A stretch of DNA of 64,000 nt, from the NCBI RefSeq assembly GCF_963667735.1, contig NZ_OY763919.1, positions 372,001 to 436,000 on the forward strand. The letters are read 5' to 3'. Below the pieces are notes generated by a model that saw nothing but the letters and a program-made list of their open reading frames with translations, searched no databases and was not told the DNA's origin. Shown one piece after another: positions 26,847 to 35,876 of the stretch. This DNA comes from an uncultured Methanoregula sp. GTDB lineage: Archaea > Halobacteriota > Methanomicrobia > Methanomicrobiales > Methanospirillaceae. The position numbers and the translations under genes were made by a program. Positions within the stretch are counted from its first letter, which is position 1; each line of letters opens with the position of its first letter.

Positions 26847-27215
26847 ATGGCAAAAGGTTACGTTAAAACAGAGGCTCCCGAGGAGCTCCAGAACAAGGCG
26901 CTTGAAGCCCTTGAAGTTGCACGCGACACCGGAAAGATCAAGAAAGGATCCAACGAAGCAACAAAAGCCATCGAGCGCGGCATTGCAGCACTCGTGGTCA
27001 TTGGTGCCGATGTGGAACCCGAAGAGATCGTGATGCACCTTGCACCGCTCTGTGATGAGAAGAAAGTGCCGTACATCTTCATCAACAAGCAGAACGATAT
27101 CGGCGCAGCAAGCGGTCTTGACGTCGGATCCGCAGCAGCCGCAGTTGTCAAGCCCGGCAAGGCAAAAGAGACGATCGAAGAACTTGCAAAGCAGCTTGCC
27201 GCGCTGAAGGCGTGA
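26847..27215 (+). CDS. rpl7ae: 50S ribosomal protein L7Ae
   Basis: This 122-residue RNA-binding protein recognises kink-turns in 23S rRNA, box C/D and H/ACA guide RNAs and RNase P RNA. Family segments [20 protein letters not shown] and the C-terminal [16 protein letters not shown] are intact. A strong GAGGTGAG ribosome-binding site precedes the ATG. It heads the common archaeal set L7Ae-S28e-L24e-ndk. Confidence 0.98.
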   Translation: MAKGYVKTEAPEELQNKALEALEVARDTGKIKKGSNEATKAIERGIAALVVIGADVEPEEIVMHLAPLCDEKKVPYIFINKQNDIGAASGLDVGSAAAAVVKPGKAKETIEELAKQLAALKA

Positions 27216-27225
27216 GGTTCATACC

Positions 27226-27435
27226 ATGGCAGACGATGCAACGCCGGCAGAAGTTATCGAGGTTGTAGGCTCCACCGGCATGCACGGTGAGGCAATGCAG
27301 GTCAAGTGCCGTATCCTCGACGGCAACAACAAGGGCCGGATCATTACCCGCAACACGGTCGGACCGATCCGCGAAGGCGATATCATCATGCTCCTCGAAA
27401 CCGAGCGCGAAGCAAAGAAAATGTCGAGGCGGTAA
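27226..27435 (+). CDS. rps28e: 30S ribosomal protein S28e
   Basis: The 69-residue product is a full S28e, with the OB-fold core [20 protein letters not shown] and the conserved [20 protein letters not shown]. It starts ten bases after L7Ae behind a GAGGT site and ends three bases before L24e. Confidence 0.98.
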   Translation: MADDATPAEVIEVVGSTGMHGEAMQVKCRILDGNNKGRIITRNTVGPIREGDIIMLLETEREAKKMSRR

Positions 27436-27438
27436 GCG

Positions 27439-27630
27439 ATGGTAGAACAACATGTCTGCAGTTTCTGCGGTGTCCAGCTTGAGCCGGGAACCGGGAAGAT
27501 GTACATACGCAAGGACGGCACGATCTTTTACTTCTGCACTACCAAGTGCCAGAACAACTACAAGCTCGGCAGAGTTCCCCGGCGGGTCCAGTGGACCAGT
27601 GCCGGCAGGAAAGCTCTTGGCAAGGAGTGA
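27439..27630 (+). CDS. rpl24e: 50S ribosomal protein L24e
   Basis: The 63-residue protein has the L24e zinc finger: CSFC near the start and CTTKC at about 33-37, with the basic [11 protein letters not shown] tail. It is followed after six bases by ndk, whose ribosome-binding site GGAGTGAG overlaps the L24e stop. Confidence 0.98.
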   Translation: MVEQHVCSFCGVQLEPGTGKMYIRKDGTIFYFCTTKCQNNYKLGRVPRRVQWTSAGRKALGKE

Positions 27631-27636
27631 GCACTC

Positions 27637-28089
27637 ATGGACCGCACATTCGTCATGATCAAGCCCGACGGCGTTCAGCGCGGTCTTGTGGGTGAGATCG
27701 TCTCACGGCTCGAGGCAAAAGGGCTCAAACTCGTGGCAGCACGGTTTGAAGTACTTCCCGAAGCACGGGTGACCGACCAGTACAAAGAACACCTGTCAAA
27801 ACCGTTCTTCCCCTCCCTCAAGCAGTATATCATGGGCGGACCGGTCTTCCTCATGGTCTGGGAAGGCAGGAGCGTTGTCGCGATCGTCCGTAAGGTGATC
27901 GGGGCAACAAACCCGCAGGAAGCAGCGCCCGGTACCATCCGGGGCGATTTCGGCATCGACATCGGCAGGAACGTTATCCATGCCTCCGATTCTCCCGAGA
28001 GCGCAGCCCGTGAAATTGCAATCCATTTCAAACAGAACGAACTTTCATCGTATACCCGGATCGACGAGTCCGTGTTATACGAATACTGA
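27637..28089 (+). CDS. ndk: Nucleoside diphosphate kinase
   Basis: This 150-residue enzyme exchanges the gamma phosphate between nucleoside di- and triphosphates. The active-site segment [14 protein letters not shown] carries the phosphorylated His (H115). The N-terminal [16 protein letters not shown] and the [16 protein letters not shown] loop are intact. It closes the ribosomal protein operon; a T-run (CTTCTTTTTT) follows the stop. Confidence 0.97.
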   Translation: MDRTFVMIKPDGVQRGLVGEIVSRLEAKGLKLVAARFEVLPEARVTDQYKEHLSKPFFPSLKQYIMGGPVFLMVWEGRSVVAIVRKVIGATNPQEAAPGTIRGDFGIDIGRNVIHASDSPESAAREIAIHFKQNELSSYTRIDESVLYEY

Positions 28090-28112
28090 TCTTCTTTTTT
28101 ATCAACCATAAT

Positions 28113-28122
28113 ATCTATAATA
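28113..28122 (+). promoter_or_regulatory. TATA-like box before marC
   Basis: ATCTATAATA lies 23-32 bases upstream of the marC ATG, just after the T-rich terminator of ndk. The spacing predicts a nearly leaderless transcript. Confidence 0.4.
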
Positions 28123-28144
28123 CTTCAAAACCGGATCATCCATA

Positions 28145-28795
28145 ATGGCCGGAGATGTCCTGAGTTTTGCGCTGCTTGCCATCTCATCTATTCTTATCAT
28201 CGTAAATCCCCTTGGCGCAACACTTGTCTATGTATCCCTGACAACTTCCCTTGAGAAGAATACCCGGGATACCATTGCAAAAGACGCCTGCCGTTCTGCT
28301 CTCCTGATCCTGCTCGTTGTTGCTGTGCTGGGGGCCTGGATCCTCCAGCTCTTTGGGATCAGCCTCGAAGCATTCCGGATTGCCGGGGGAATACTCCTGT
28401 TCGGCATTGGTATGGAGATGGTCTACGCCAAGACTTCCCGCACAAAAATGACGGCAACGGAAAAATATGAATCACGGGATAACGAAGACGTTGCCATCAT
28501 GCCGCTCGCCATCCCCATGATCGCCGGGCCGGGTGCCATCACGACAACCATCGTCATGATGAACGAGGCCATTGTCTTAACCCCGCTTGCTGTTGCAATT
28601 CTTTTCCTGGCCATTGTGCTTTCCATCGGGATCACGTATTATATGATGAGGCATTCAGATTATATCATGAAGAGAGTGGGGCAGAGGGAATACCGGGCGG
28701 TCAACCGGCTTATGGGTATGCTGCTCATTGCGATCGCCGTCCAGTTCATCATAACCGGAATCAGGACCGCATTCCCCCTGCTTGGCGGAGGATAA
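28145..28795 (+). CDS. MarC-family membrane protein
   Basis: The 216-residue protein has six membrane helices and typical MarC segments: IVNPLGATLVYVSLT near the start, GGILLFGIGMEM at about 80 and the central PLAIPMIAGPGAITTTI. The family's transport role is unproven; early reports of antibiotic efflux were not sustained. It is followed after one base by a small membrane protein and then a nitrilase gene, probably one transcript. Confidence 0.9.
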   Translation: MAGDVLSFALLAISSILIIVNPLGATLVYVSLTTSLEKNTRDTIAKDACRSALLILLVVAVLGAWILQLFGISLEAFRIAGGILLFGIGMEMVYAKTSRTKMTATEKYESRDNEDVAIMPLAIPMIAGPGAITTTIVMMNEAIVLTPLAVAILFLAIVLSIGITYYMMRHSDYIMKRVGQREYRAVNRLMGMLLIAIAVQFIITGIRTAFPLLGGG

Positions 28796-28796
28796 T

Positions 28797-29000
28797 ATGA
28801 GTGACTGGGATCTCACATCTGTCGGGCTGGTGCTTATCGGGAGCAGTATCACGGTTGCCGGCCTGATCATTGCCGCAATGCTTCTCGGGATGCCCGTACC
28901 CCGGGCCCCGTTCCTGCTCCTGACAACTGCGTTTCTGATCGTCATGAGTGCCGGGGTCATCACGTATTATGATACAAAAAAGGAACCCGGCCTGAAGTGA
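28797..29000 (+). CDS. Small two-helix membrane protein
   Basis: The 67-residue product contains two hydrophobic helices (about 10-30 and 36-54) and a short polar tail. The ATG one base after the marC stop is preferred over an earlier TTG inside marC; GGAGGATA just upstream gives a good ribosome-binding site. Its family is not recognised. Position suggests a partner of the MarC protein. Confidence 0.65.
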   Translation: MSDWDLTSVGLVLIGSSITVAGLIIAAMLLGMPVPRAPFLLLTTAFLIVMSAGVITYYDTKKEPGLK

Positions 29001-29001
29001 T

Positions 29002-29817
29002 ATGAACGGCCAAGAGGAGGCAGTTGTCCGGGTGTGCAGTGCCCAGATAACCAGTATTTTTGAAGAGCCTGAAAAAACCTTGAAAAAAGCGGAACTCTTC
29101 ATCCGTCATGCTGCACAATCCGGGGCCTCGCTCATCTGTTTTCCGGAACAATTTGCAACCGGGTGGGACCCCGGTTCAGGGAAAAACACCCAGACGTTAT
29201 CCGGTCCCATTGTTTCCGCTCTCAAAGAGGCAGCAGCGGAAAATTCGATCACGATTCTTGGATCGTTTCGTGAGACTGCTCATCCATTCCCGAAAAACAC
29301 TGCCGTTGTGATCGGCAGCGATGGGAAAATTCTCTCAACCTATGCCAAGATGCACCTGTTCTCCCCGGGAAAAGAAGACCGGGCATTCTCCCCCGGTTCC
29401 GAACTCGGGATCTTCCCGCTGGGTCCCCTCTCCTGCGGTATCGCCATCTGTTACGATCTCCGGTTTCCCGAGCTCTTCCGCATCTATGCACAGATGGGGG
29501 TCCAGGCCGTTTTTGTCCCGGCAGCCTGGCCCATGCAGCGTATCCGGCACTGGGAACTCTTTCTCACCGCGCGGGCAGCGGAAAACCAGATGTATATGAT
29601 TGGGGTGAACACAACAGGGACAACCCCGGTTGATACCTATTCCGGCGCTTCTATGACGATCGACCCCTACGGGACCATCCGGTCTCGGGCAAACGATGCC
29701 GAACAGCTCCTCTTTTCGGACCTTCTGGTCTCGGAAGTCCGATCGGCCCGCGAATCATTTCCCGCACTCCGGGATCGCAGGACATCACTGTATCATTCGC
29801 TGTCAAACCCGGGATGA
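29002..29817 (+). CDS. Carbon-nitrogen hydrolase (nitrilase family)
   Basis: The 271-residue enzyme has the Glu-Lys-Cys triad of the nitrilase superfamily: E49 in CFPEQF, K116 in YAKMHLF and C150 in ICYDLRFPELFR. It resembles omega-amidase/Nit2-like and archaeal amidohydrolase members acting on small amides. The start lies one base after the upstream small membrane gene. No neighbour fixes the substrate. Confidence 0.9.
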   Translation: MNGQEEAVVRVCSAQITSIFEEPEKTLKKAELFIRHAAQSGASLICFPEQFATGWDPGSGKNTQTLSGPIVSALKEAAAENSITILGSFRETAHPFPKNTAVVIGSDGKILSTYAKMHLFSPGKEDRAFSPGSELGIFPLGPLSCGIAICYDLRFPELFRIYAQMGVQAVFVPAAWPMQRIRHWELFLTARAAENQMYMIGVNTTGTTPVDTYSGASMTIDPYGTIRSRANDAEQLLFSDLLVSEVRSARESFPALRDRRTSLYHSLSNPG

Positions 29818-29863
29818 CAACCGATCTCACCCTGCATCCAGGGGCAGGTTACAAAAACCGCAC

Positions 29864-29873
29864 GTCTATATGT
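29864..29873 (+). promoter_or_regulatory. TATA-like box for threonine synthase
   Basis: GTCTATATGT is centred about 28 bases upstream of the ATG at 29897, the spacing of a leaderless archaeal promoter. This supports that start over the ATG at 29870, which lies inside the box. Confidence 0.35.
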
Positions 29874-29896
29874 ATCTGGCCCACCAATTAGATCCC

Positions 29897-31102
29897 ATGT
29901 ATCATCTCGCATGCGTCAACTGTGGTGCCACCTACCCCGCTGACGAGATCCTTTACAATTGTAAAAAATGCGGCCATCTCCTGGCAGTGAAGTACCCGCT
30001 CGAAGAGATCGCGGTCTCGAGGGCAGTCTGGAACAGCCGGCCGCTCTCTGTCTGGCGGTACCGTGAGCTGTTACCGGTGAAGATCGAGCCGGTCACCCTC
30101 CAGGAGGGCGGAACTCCGCTCTACCACCTCAAACGCATTGGCGATGAACTCGGTCTTCCCCACCTGTACGCCAAACACGAGGGAGTGAACCCCTCGGGAT
30201 CGTTCAAGGACCGGGGCATGACGGTCGGGGTCTCGATGGCCCTCCAGCTCGGAAAGAAGAGCGTGGCCTGTGCAAGCACTGGCAACACATCTGCAAGCCT
30301 TGCGGTCTATGCAGCAAAGGCAGGAATTCCCGCAGTAGTCCTGCTCCCGGCCGGAAAAGTTGCGGTCGGCAAGGTTGCCCAGGCCCTGATGCACGGGGCA
30401 AAAGTGATCTCGATCCGGGGCAATTTCGACCGGGCTCTCGAGATGGTCCACGATCTCTGCCTCTCCCACGGCCTCTACCTCCTCAACTCCATCAACCCCT
30501 ACCGGCTGGAAGGCCAGAAGACGATCGGGTTCGAGGCCCTCGACCAGCTGGGAGAGATCCCGGACCGGTTTGTCCTCCCGGTTGGCAATGCCGGCAATAT
30601 CTCTGCGGTATACAAGGGATTCCTGGAACTGCAGGAACTCGGGTTTATGGACCGGCTTCCTATGATGACCGGCATCCAGGCAGCCGGCTCAAGCCCTGTT
30701 GTGCGGGCAATCAACGAGAACCTGCCTGAGGTTATCCCTGAAGGCAATCCCGAGACCGTGGCAACAGCGATCCGGATCGGTGCACCGGTCAATGCGGAAA
30801 AAGCCCTTACAGCCATCAGGAAGACCGGCGGGCTTGCGGAATCGGTGACGGATGAGGAGATCCTGCGGATGCAGCGGGATCTTGCCCGGAAAGAGGGCAT
30901 CGGCGTGGAACCCGCTTCAGCTGCATCCGTTGCGGGAATACGCAAACTCGTGGAAAGTGGCAGGATCGACCGGAACGAGAAGATCGTCTGCGTTGTAACC
31001 GGCCACCTGTTAAAAGATCCGGATACGGTGATCAAGCAATGCGAACCCCCGACAGAGATCAGCGCAGACCTGCCTTCGCTGCTCTCTGCGCTGCACTTGT
31101 AA
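29897..31102 (+). CDS. thrC: Threonine synthase
   Basis: The 401-residue PLP enzyme converts O-phosphohomoserine to threonine. The N-terminus has a zinc-ribbon-like pair C7-x2-C10 and C22-x2-C25, common in archaeal ThrC. The PLP lysine is K104 in NPSGSFKDRGM, followed by CASTGNTSASLAVYAAKAG and the phosphate loop LPVGNAGNIS. I chose MYHLACVNCG as the start because it fits the family and a TATA box lies 28 bases upstream. Its 3' end overlaps the next gene by 64 bases. Confidence 0.92.
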   Translation: MYHLACVNCGATYPADEILYNCKKCGHLLAVKYPLEEIAVSRAVWNSRPLSVWRYRELLPVKIEPVTLQEGGTPLYHLKRIGDELGLPHLYAKHEGVNPSGSFKDRGMTVGVSMALQLGKKSVACASTGNTSASLAVYAAKAGIPAVVLLPAGKVAVGKVAQALMHGAKVISIRGNFDRALEMVHDLCLSHGLYLLNSINPYRLEGQKTIGFEALDQLGEIPDRFVLPVGNAGNISAVYKGFLELQELGFMDRLPMMTGIQAAGSSPVVRAINENLPEVIPEGNPETVATAIRIGAPVNAEKALTAIRKTGGLAESVTDEEILRMQRDLARKEGIGVEPASAASVAGIRKLVESGRIDRNEKIVCVVTGHLLKDPDTVIKQCEPPTEISADLPSLLSALHL

Positions 31103-31674
31103 TTCTGCTGGTTGCAATCCCCCCGGTGGGTGCGCTCTCAGCTGAATATCTTGTTTTTCCCAATGGTACTGCGTACCAGGCATCGATCGAGATCTCGGAT
31201 GTTTCCCGCTATGAGTTCGCCGAGACGGGTTTTCTCGGGGAGAATGTCGCAATAACGGTCGGTGATGTAAACCTCACGGGGAACGGTTCGCCCTGCCAGT
31301 TCAACTGGAGCAGGCCCTGGGGAGGAATTCCAGCCATCACCTTCCCGAAAGGAAATTATACCGTCTCGTATATCGCTCCCCTCAAGAATAACGATCTTCA
31401 GGCTGCATTCACGAAGCCGTACCAGGTCAATGTGACAATTCCCGGGGAGTTCGACGTGCGCAACCCTCTGCTTGCCGGCATCAGCTCGGGAGGTAATGTC
31501 ACCCGGTATCCTGACAATTCAACATCCGTCAGCTGGAACAAATCCTATGGATTTGACGTACGGTTCTATTCGAAGAGCCAGGAGGATCTCCTGTTCTTCT
31601 TCCTGCAGTTCATGGTGATCATCGCTGTCGTGCTCCTGCTGCCGTTCGTCATCAGCGCGAGAAGACGGGTTTAA
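31039..31674 (+). CDS. Exported membrane-anchored protein of unknown function
   Basis: The 211-residue product has a signal peptide (AFAALCAALVILLVAIPPVGA), an extracytoplasmic beta-rich domain with several N-glycosylation sequons (NGT, NVT, NYT, NKS), and a C-terminal membrane helix followed by ARRRV. This resembles single-pass archaeal envelope proteins of the DUF5803 kind, but I cannot confirm the family. It starts within the 3' end of thrC and could be co-transcribed with it. Confidence 0.7.
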   Translation: MRTPDRDQRRPAFAALCAALVILLVAIPPVGALSAEYLVFPNGTAYQASIEISDVSRYEFAETGFLGENVAITVGDVNLTGNGSPCQFNWSRPWGGIPAITFPKGNYTVSYIAPLKNNDLQAAFTKPYQVNVTIPGEFDVRNPLLAGISSGGNVTRYPDNSTSVSWNKSYGFDVRFYSKSQEDLLFFFLQFMVIIAVVLLLPFVISARRRV

Positions 31675-31801
31675 CCACACTCTTTTTACAGCCGAACCCA
31701 GCCAACGGGAGATCCGCAATCGGGGGGTTCCCCGATCCAAAGACTGATGTCCTGTTACGATAAGAACACCAGTAATCGGGGAAACCATGACAGGAGACGG
31801 A

Positions 31802-32260
31802 ATGCTACAGCCGGGCGATACGGCAAGAAATTTTTCACTCAAGGATCAGAACGACAAGACGTTCGATCTCTATGAACAGGCAGGCACGTGCGTACTGCTC
31901 TCTTTTCATCCGCTGGCTTGGACAGAATTCTGTGCAGCACAGATGAGATCGCTTGAGACAAACCGGGATGTCTTCTCCTCCCTGGGTTGTATCCCGGTTG
32001 GTATCAGCGTGGATTCAAAACCCTGCAAGAAAGAATGGGCAAAAAGTCTGGGCATCACGGGTACGAGGCTTTTGTGTGACTTCTGGCCGCACGGGGCAGT
32101 GGCAGAGAAATACGGGATCTTCCGGGACGAGAACGGGTTCTCGGAACGGGCCAATATCATCGTTGACAAGAACCAGAAGATCGTGTTTGTCAAGGTTTAC
32201 CCAATTCACTCGGTACCGGATATTACGGAGATCATAGGGTTTTTGAAAAACCTGAAATAA
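31802..32260 (+). CDS. Peroxiredoxin (AhpC/TSA family)
   Basis: The 152-residue protein begins MLQPGDTARNFSLKDQ and has the peroxidatic site FHPLAWTEFC (T41, C44). The second half (LLCDFWPHGAVAEKYGIF) is typical of one- or two-Cys Prx of the AhpE/BCP group. Further cysteines in CIPVG, KPCKK and LLCD could resolve. The ATG at 31802 has a GGAG site five bases upstream, preferred over the ATG at 31787. It reduces peroxides; reductant unknown. Confidence 0.87.
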   Translation: MLQPGDTARNFSLKDQNDKTFDLYEQAGTCVLLSFHPLAWTEFCAAQMRSLETNRDVFSSLGCIPVGISVDSKPCKKEWAKSLGITGTRLLCDFWPHGAVAEKYGIFRDENGFSERANIIVDKNQKIVFVKVYPIHSVPDITEIIGFLKNLK

Positions 32261-32320
32261 CGGATTCCCAAAACAACCGGTATGGCATCAGGAAAAGGAA
32301 TATTCAGGAATCACCTTTTT

Positions 32321-33322
32321 TTAGATCAGGGTTCTCTGCGGATTCTTGAGATGTTTCTTGGCTGCCGGGGTCACTTCCCGCCCCTGCGGCGTACGCTTGA
32401 CAAACCCGATCTGGATCAGGAACGGCTCGTACACATCCTCGATGGTCCGCACTTCCTCACCTACCGAGATGGCGATCGTCTTCACCCCGACCGGGCCGCC
32501 ATCGAAATCATTGGCTATGACCGAGATGATGCGCCGGTCCAGTTCGTCCAGACCCAGCTCGTCGATCTGCATCATCCGGAGCGCATCTGCTGTGATCTCC
32601 CGGGTGATCGTGCCATCGCCTTTGACCGTTGCGTAATCCCTGACCCTCCGCAGCAGCCGGTTGACGATACGGGGGGTGCCCCGGCTCCGTTTTGCGATCT
32701 CCTCTGCCCCATCGGGAGTTATCGGGATCTTCAGGATTGAAGCGCTCCGGGTCACGATCCGTACAAGATCGTCCGGGGAATACAGGTCGAGCCGCGAGAT
32801 GATACCGAACCGGTCCCGGAACGGTGCTCCGAGAAGGCCCTGTTTTGTCGTGGCCCCGATGAGCGTGAACTGTTCGAGATTGAGTTTGATTGACCGGGCG
32901 CTCGGACCCTCGCCTATCATCACATCGATGAAAAAATCCTCCATCGCGGGATAGAGCACTTCCTCGACAACGGGATTGATCCGGTGGATCTCGTCGATGA
33001 AAAGGATATCCCCGCGTTTTAACGGGGTCAGGAGCGCAGCGATATCCCCGGGCTTCTCCAGCACCGGGCCGGTTGTTGCCCGGATATCGGCGCCCATCTC
33101 GCGGGCAATGATATGGGCTAAGGTAGTCTTGCCAAGCCCCGGTGGCCCGGAGAAGAGGATGTGATCGAGGGGTTCTGTGCGTTTCTGCGCAGCTTCGATT
33201 GCGATCTTCAGCGAATCCTTGACCTGGACCTGCCCCACGAATTCCTCCAGCCGGGCTGGCCGGATCGTGAGATCGTCACCTTCGTCCGGGACCGGTTTTG
33301 GGGAGATGATCCGTTCCGACAC
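32321..33322 (-). CDS. ruvB: Holliday junction branch-migration ATPase RuvB
   Basis: The 333-residue AAA+ motor has the Walker [10 protein letters not shown] (59-67), Walker [11 protein letters not shown] (106-115), the sensor segment [11 protein letters not shown] and the C-terminal winged helix ending [16 protein letters not shown]. All match bacterial RuvB closely and at normal length. It starts with GTG, five bases after ruvA. RuvB with RuvA drives branch migration and hands the junction to RuvC. RuvABC is a bacterial system; its intact presence in a methanogen points to old transfer into this lineage. Confidence 0.96.
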   Translation of the reverse strand: MSERIISPKPVPDEGDDLTIRPARLEEFVGQVQVKDSLKIAIEAAQKRTEPLDHILFSGPPGLGKTTLAHIIAREMGADIRATTGPVLEKPGDIAALLTPLKRGDILFIDEIHRINPVVEEVLYPAMEDFFIDVMIGEGPSARSIKLNLEQFTLIGATTKQGLLGAPFRDRFGIISRLDLYSPDDLVRIVTRSASILKIPITPDGAEEIAKRSRGTPRIVNRLLRRVRDYATVKGDGTITREITADALRMMQIDELGLDELDRRIISVIANDFDGGPVGVKTIAISVGEEVRTIEDVYEPFLIQIGFVKRTPQGREVTPAAKKHLKNPQRTLI

Positions 33323-33327
33323 GAGAT

Positions 33328-33924
33328 CTACCGCTCCTTGAGTCTGGCGAGTGCTGCCTTGATGAGATCCTGCACCGACGCGGATTTTGCACCGGGTGAT
33401 GCTGCAATAACGGCATCCCGGGACTCTTTCTCGGCAAACCCGAGCGATATAAGAGCGCTGATTGCATCGTTGACCGCGGGACTCGTGCGGCCTGCTTCAC
33501 CGGCGGCAAGCGCTTTACTCACGCTCTTCATCTTGTCGCGGAGTTCGAGGATGAGGCGTTTGGCACTTTTGGCACCGATACCGGATATCCTGGTTAAGGA
33601 TTTCTCATCCTCGTTCAGGATCGCGACGGCAAACTCCTCGATCCCAATCTGGGAGAGCAGGTTGAGCGCAGTCTGGGGGCCGATACCGGAAACCCCGATC
33701 AGGATCCGGAACATCTCCAGTTCGCTTGCGTGGAGAAACCCGAACAGCGTTATGGCATCCTCCCGGACCGCCATGTGCGTAAAGAGCGTCACGTTCTCCC
33801 GTGCATGGGCAAGGACGGTGAGAGCCGGCTGGGTCACCTGCACCTGGTATCCGATTCCGTGGACATCGATGACAACCCACCGGTCGCCCGTCTGAGTTAC
33901 GTCACCGCGGAGATGTGCGATCAT
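33328..33924 (-). CDS. ruvA: Holliday junction DNA-binding protein RuvA
   Basis: The 198-residue protein has the three RuvA domains: OB fold ([20 protein letters not shown]), paired helix-hairpin-helix motifs ([12 protein letters not shown] and [16 protein letters not shown]) and a flexible linker leading to the C-terminal RuvB-binding domain ([16 protein letters not shown]). The acidic-pin region retains charge. It lies four bases after ruvC and five before ruvB. Confidence 0.95.
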   Translation of the reverse strand: MIAHLRGDVTQTGDRWVVIDVHGIGYQVQVTQPALTVLAHARENVTLFTHMAVREDAITLFGFLHASELEMFRILIGVSGIGPQTALNLLSQIGIEEFAVAILNEDEKSLTRISGIGAKSAKRLILELRDKMKSVSKALAAGEAGRTSPAVNDAISALISLGFAEKESRDAVIAASPGAKSASVQDLIKAALARLKER

Positions 33925-33928
33925 TGTA

Positions 33929-34402
33929 CTACCTCAGGATATGGATATGGCATAAGGCAATCGAAAGTGCATCGGCTGCATCATCCGGTTTTGGGATTTC
34001 ATCGAGATGGAGGAGCCGTTTGATCATCTCCTGCATCTGGCGCTTGTCGGCACGCCCCGAACCGGTGATGGCCTGCTTTACCTGGTTTGGCGTATATTCC
34101 GTGATCGCGATCTTTCTCTTCTCGGCTGCGAGGAGAACAACTCCCCTCACTTCACTGACATTCATGGCCGAGGTGATGTTATTGGTAAAGAACAGTTTCT
34201 CGATTGCAAGGTGGGCGGGGACGTGTTTCTCGAAGAGGGATTCGACCGCATCGGAGATCTGCAGGAGCCGCTCGGAAGTACGGGCCGTTTTTCCTGAGGT
34301 CTCGATACATCCGTAGACAACCGGCCGGATCTTGCCGTTCCCGCACTCAATCACCGCATAGCCCAGCCGGGCCAGCCCGGGGTCGATACCGATCACGATC
34401 AT
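33929..34402 (-). CDS. ruvC: Crossover junction endonuclease RuvC
   Basis: The 157-residue nuclease begins MIVIGIDPGLARLGYAVI, with catalytic D7. The other acidic residues are in HLAIEKLFF (Glu) and PDDAADALSIALCH (two Asp). This start was chosen over a frame extending 11 codons upstream because it fits RuvC exactly. It leads the ruvC-ruvA-ruvB operon. Archaea normally resolve junctions with Hjc; the two would be redundant here. Confidence 0.95.
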   Translation of the reverse strand: MIVIGIDPGLARLGYAVIECGNGKIRPVVYGCIETSGKTARTSERLLQISDAVESLFEKHVPAHLAIEKLFFTNNITSAMNVSEVRGVVLLAAEKRKIAITEYTPNQVKQAITGSGRADKRQMQEMIKRLLHLDEIPKPDDAADALSIALCHIHILR

Positions 34403-34862
34403 GATGCAGGAAACTCTGGATCTGATATTGGTCAAGGGAGTATTTTACCCAGCGGGGCGGGCAGTGAAAGTGATACGCCACGTATTGTACTTCGGTGACC
34501 GCGTACAACAACCGGCAGGATTTTAAAAAAGGCAAATGCCGGTCTTTCATAAGTGCATTGAACGGAACACAAATTTCCATCAGACTTTGACTTTAAAAAT
34601 TCATCGAGATCAGGATCGCGATCGAAAAACCGTCCCGGACAAACCGGACCCTAAATTACCATGAAGCGCCCTGCAAAATTCATAGTTTTTTCAAGATACT
34701 CAGTTGCGGGTGTACTGTATTTCCTAAAATTCAAAAGGTGATTGCAACGAGAGAGACATCCTTATTCTAATCCAAGAGAACGCGGGAGAAAAGATACTGC
34801 CGACAACCGTTGGCTCTTACAAATAGTCATCGTAACGGGTTACCGTGAAGTAAAAAAGAGAT
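34403..34862. other. 460-bp intergenic region between mch and ruvC
   Basis: The region is AT-rich with mixed composition. On the minus strand it must hold the ruvC promoter at its left end; CTTTAAAAATTC near 34591-34602 and TTTTAAAAAAG near 34520 are AT boxes. The only short frame with a start, 26 codons at 34661, is not convincing. No repeats or RNA gene were recognised. Confidence 0.5.
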
Positions 34863-35807
34863 TTACTGGAGCCCGAAGGACTTCAGGGTCACATCGGTGT
34901 TGACTGCACCGACATGGTACACTGAACCCGTGGAGAGCTCGTTGATGATAACTTCTGCGGGTGAGAAAAGCGCAGTGTCGATCTTGTAGAAATCGTAGCC
35001 TGCTTCCTTGAAGATGTCGTTGAACGGCTTGCCATATCCCTTGGACTTGTTGCTCGGGATCCTGTCGAGGTAGTCCTTGATCTCGGGTGCCTTCATGGTG
35101 AGGTTGATCCGTCCGTGGTAGATGGTGGCGTCGTTTGTCACGCCCATGGCGAGCTTGGGACCCCTTACCGGGGGGATGGGTGCAGTACCGATAGCGGCAA
35201 TAATCTTCTTCGTGTCAAAACCGAGCTCGTTGAGCTTGTAGATCGCGGTCTCGACACAGCGGCCGGAGACCTGAATGGACCCGACCATGGAGGAGGTCGG
35301 CGCAACTACAGCGCAGACATTTGCAACATCGATGTGGCACTCTTCTGCGATCTTATCCATGACTTCGGCATTGGGAAGGTGATCGCTCTCAAGACAGATG
35401 ACTGCACAGTCATAGTCATCCTCGTATTCGATGACCTCGAACGTGTGCTTCGGCTTTAAGGAGAGTGCCCGGGCGGGACCGCTGCCCATGGCAAAGTAGT
35501 TGCCTACCTTGACAGTCCAGCCTGCCTTCTGTGCACCGAGGCAAGCAATCGACGGGAAGTCGGTGTTGACGTCGATGAACGGCATCGGGAACTCCTTGAT
35601 CTGTCCCATCCGGAAGTTGACTTCCCCAAGACCGCCCATACAGATCTCGGTAAAAGCCCGGCCTGCTGCGTATCCTCCCCTGACGCTTACACCACAGTCG
35701 ACGATACGTGCTCCGTTGTCGAGTTCATGGTATGCGCAGTTGAATTCCTCTGCCAAATCTGCCAGATTATCAAAAATCTCCAGTGCCAGTTCGTTAACAC
35801 TTAACAT
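34863..35807 (-). CDS. mch: Methenyltetrahydromethanopterin cyclohydrolase
   Basis: The 314-residue cytosolic enzyme interconverts N5-formyl- and N5,N10-methenyl-H4MPT in the third step of CO2 reduction to methane. It begins MLSVNELALEIFDNLADLAEE and contains the family blocks DCGVSVRGGYAAGRAFTEIC and VAPTSSMVGSIQVSGRCVET. The ATG used matches the family; the frame extends seven codons further. It lies 69 bases downstream of orc1/cdc6 on the same strand, with an AT box (AAATATTATC) between, so it probably has its own promoter. Confidence 0.97.
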   Translation of the reverse strand: MLSVNELALEIFDNLADLAEEFNCAYHELDNGARIVDCGVSVRGGYAAGRAFTEICMGGLGEVNFRMGQIKEFPMPFIDVNTDFPSIACLGAQKAGWTVKVGNYFAMGSGPARALSLKPKHTFEVIEYEDDYDCAVICLESDHLPNAEVMDKIAEECHIDVANVCAVVAPTSSMVGSIQVSGRCVETAIYKLNELGFDTKKIIAAIGTAPIPPVRGPKLAMGVTNDATIYHGRINLTMKAPEIKDYLDRIPSNKSKGYGKPFNDIFKEAGYDFYKIDTALFSPAEVIINELSTGSVYHVGAVNTDVTLKSFGLQ

Positions 35808-35876
35808 TATGAATAACCCCTGTATCATAAAAGAGGGTCTGGGAATAGATAATATTTTTCAAAAGGGGGCAGAAAT

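Noticed and set aside
34661..34741. 26-codon frame starting ATGAAGCGC
   Set aside because: Too short, no ribosome-binding site, and no coding context.
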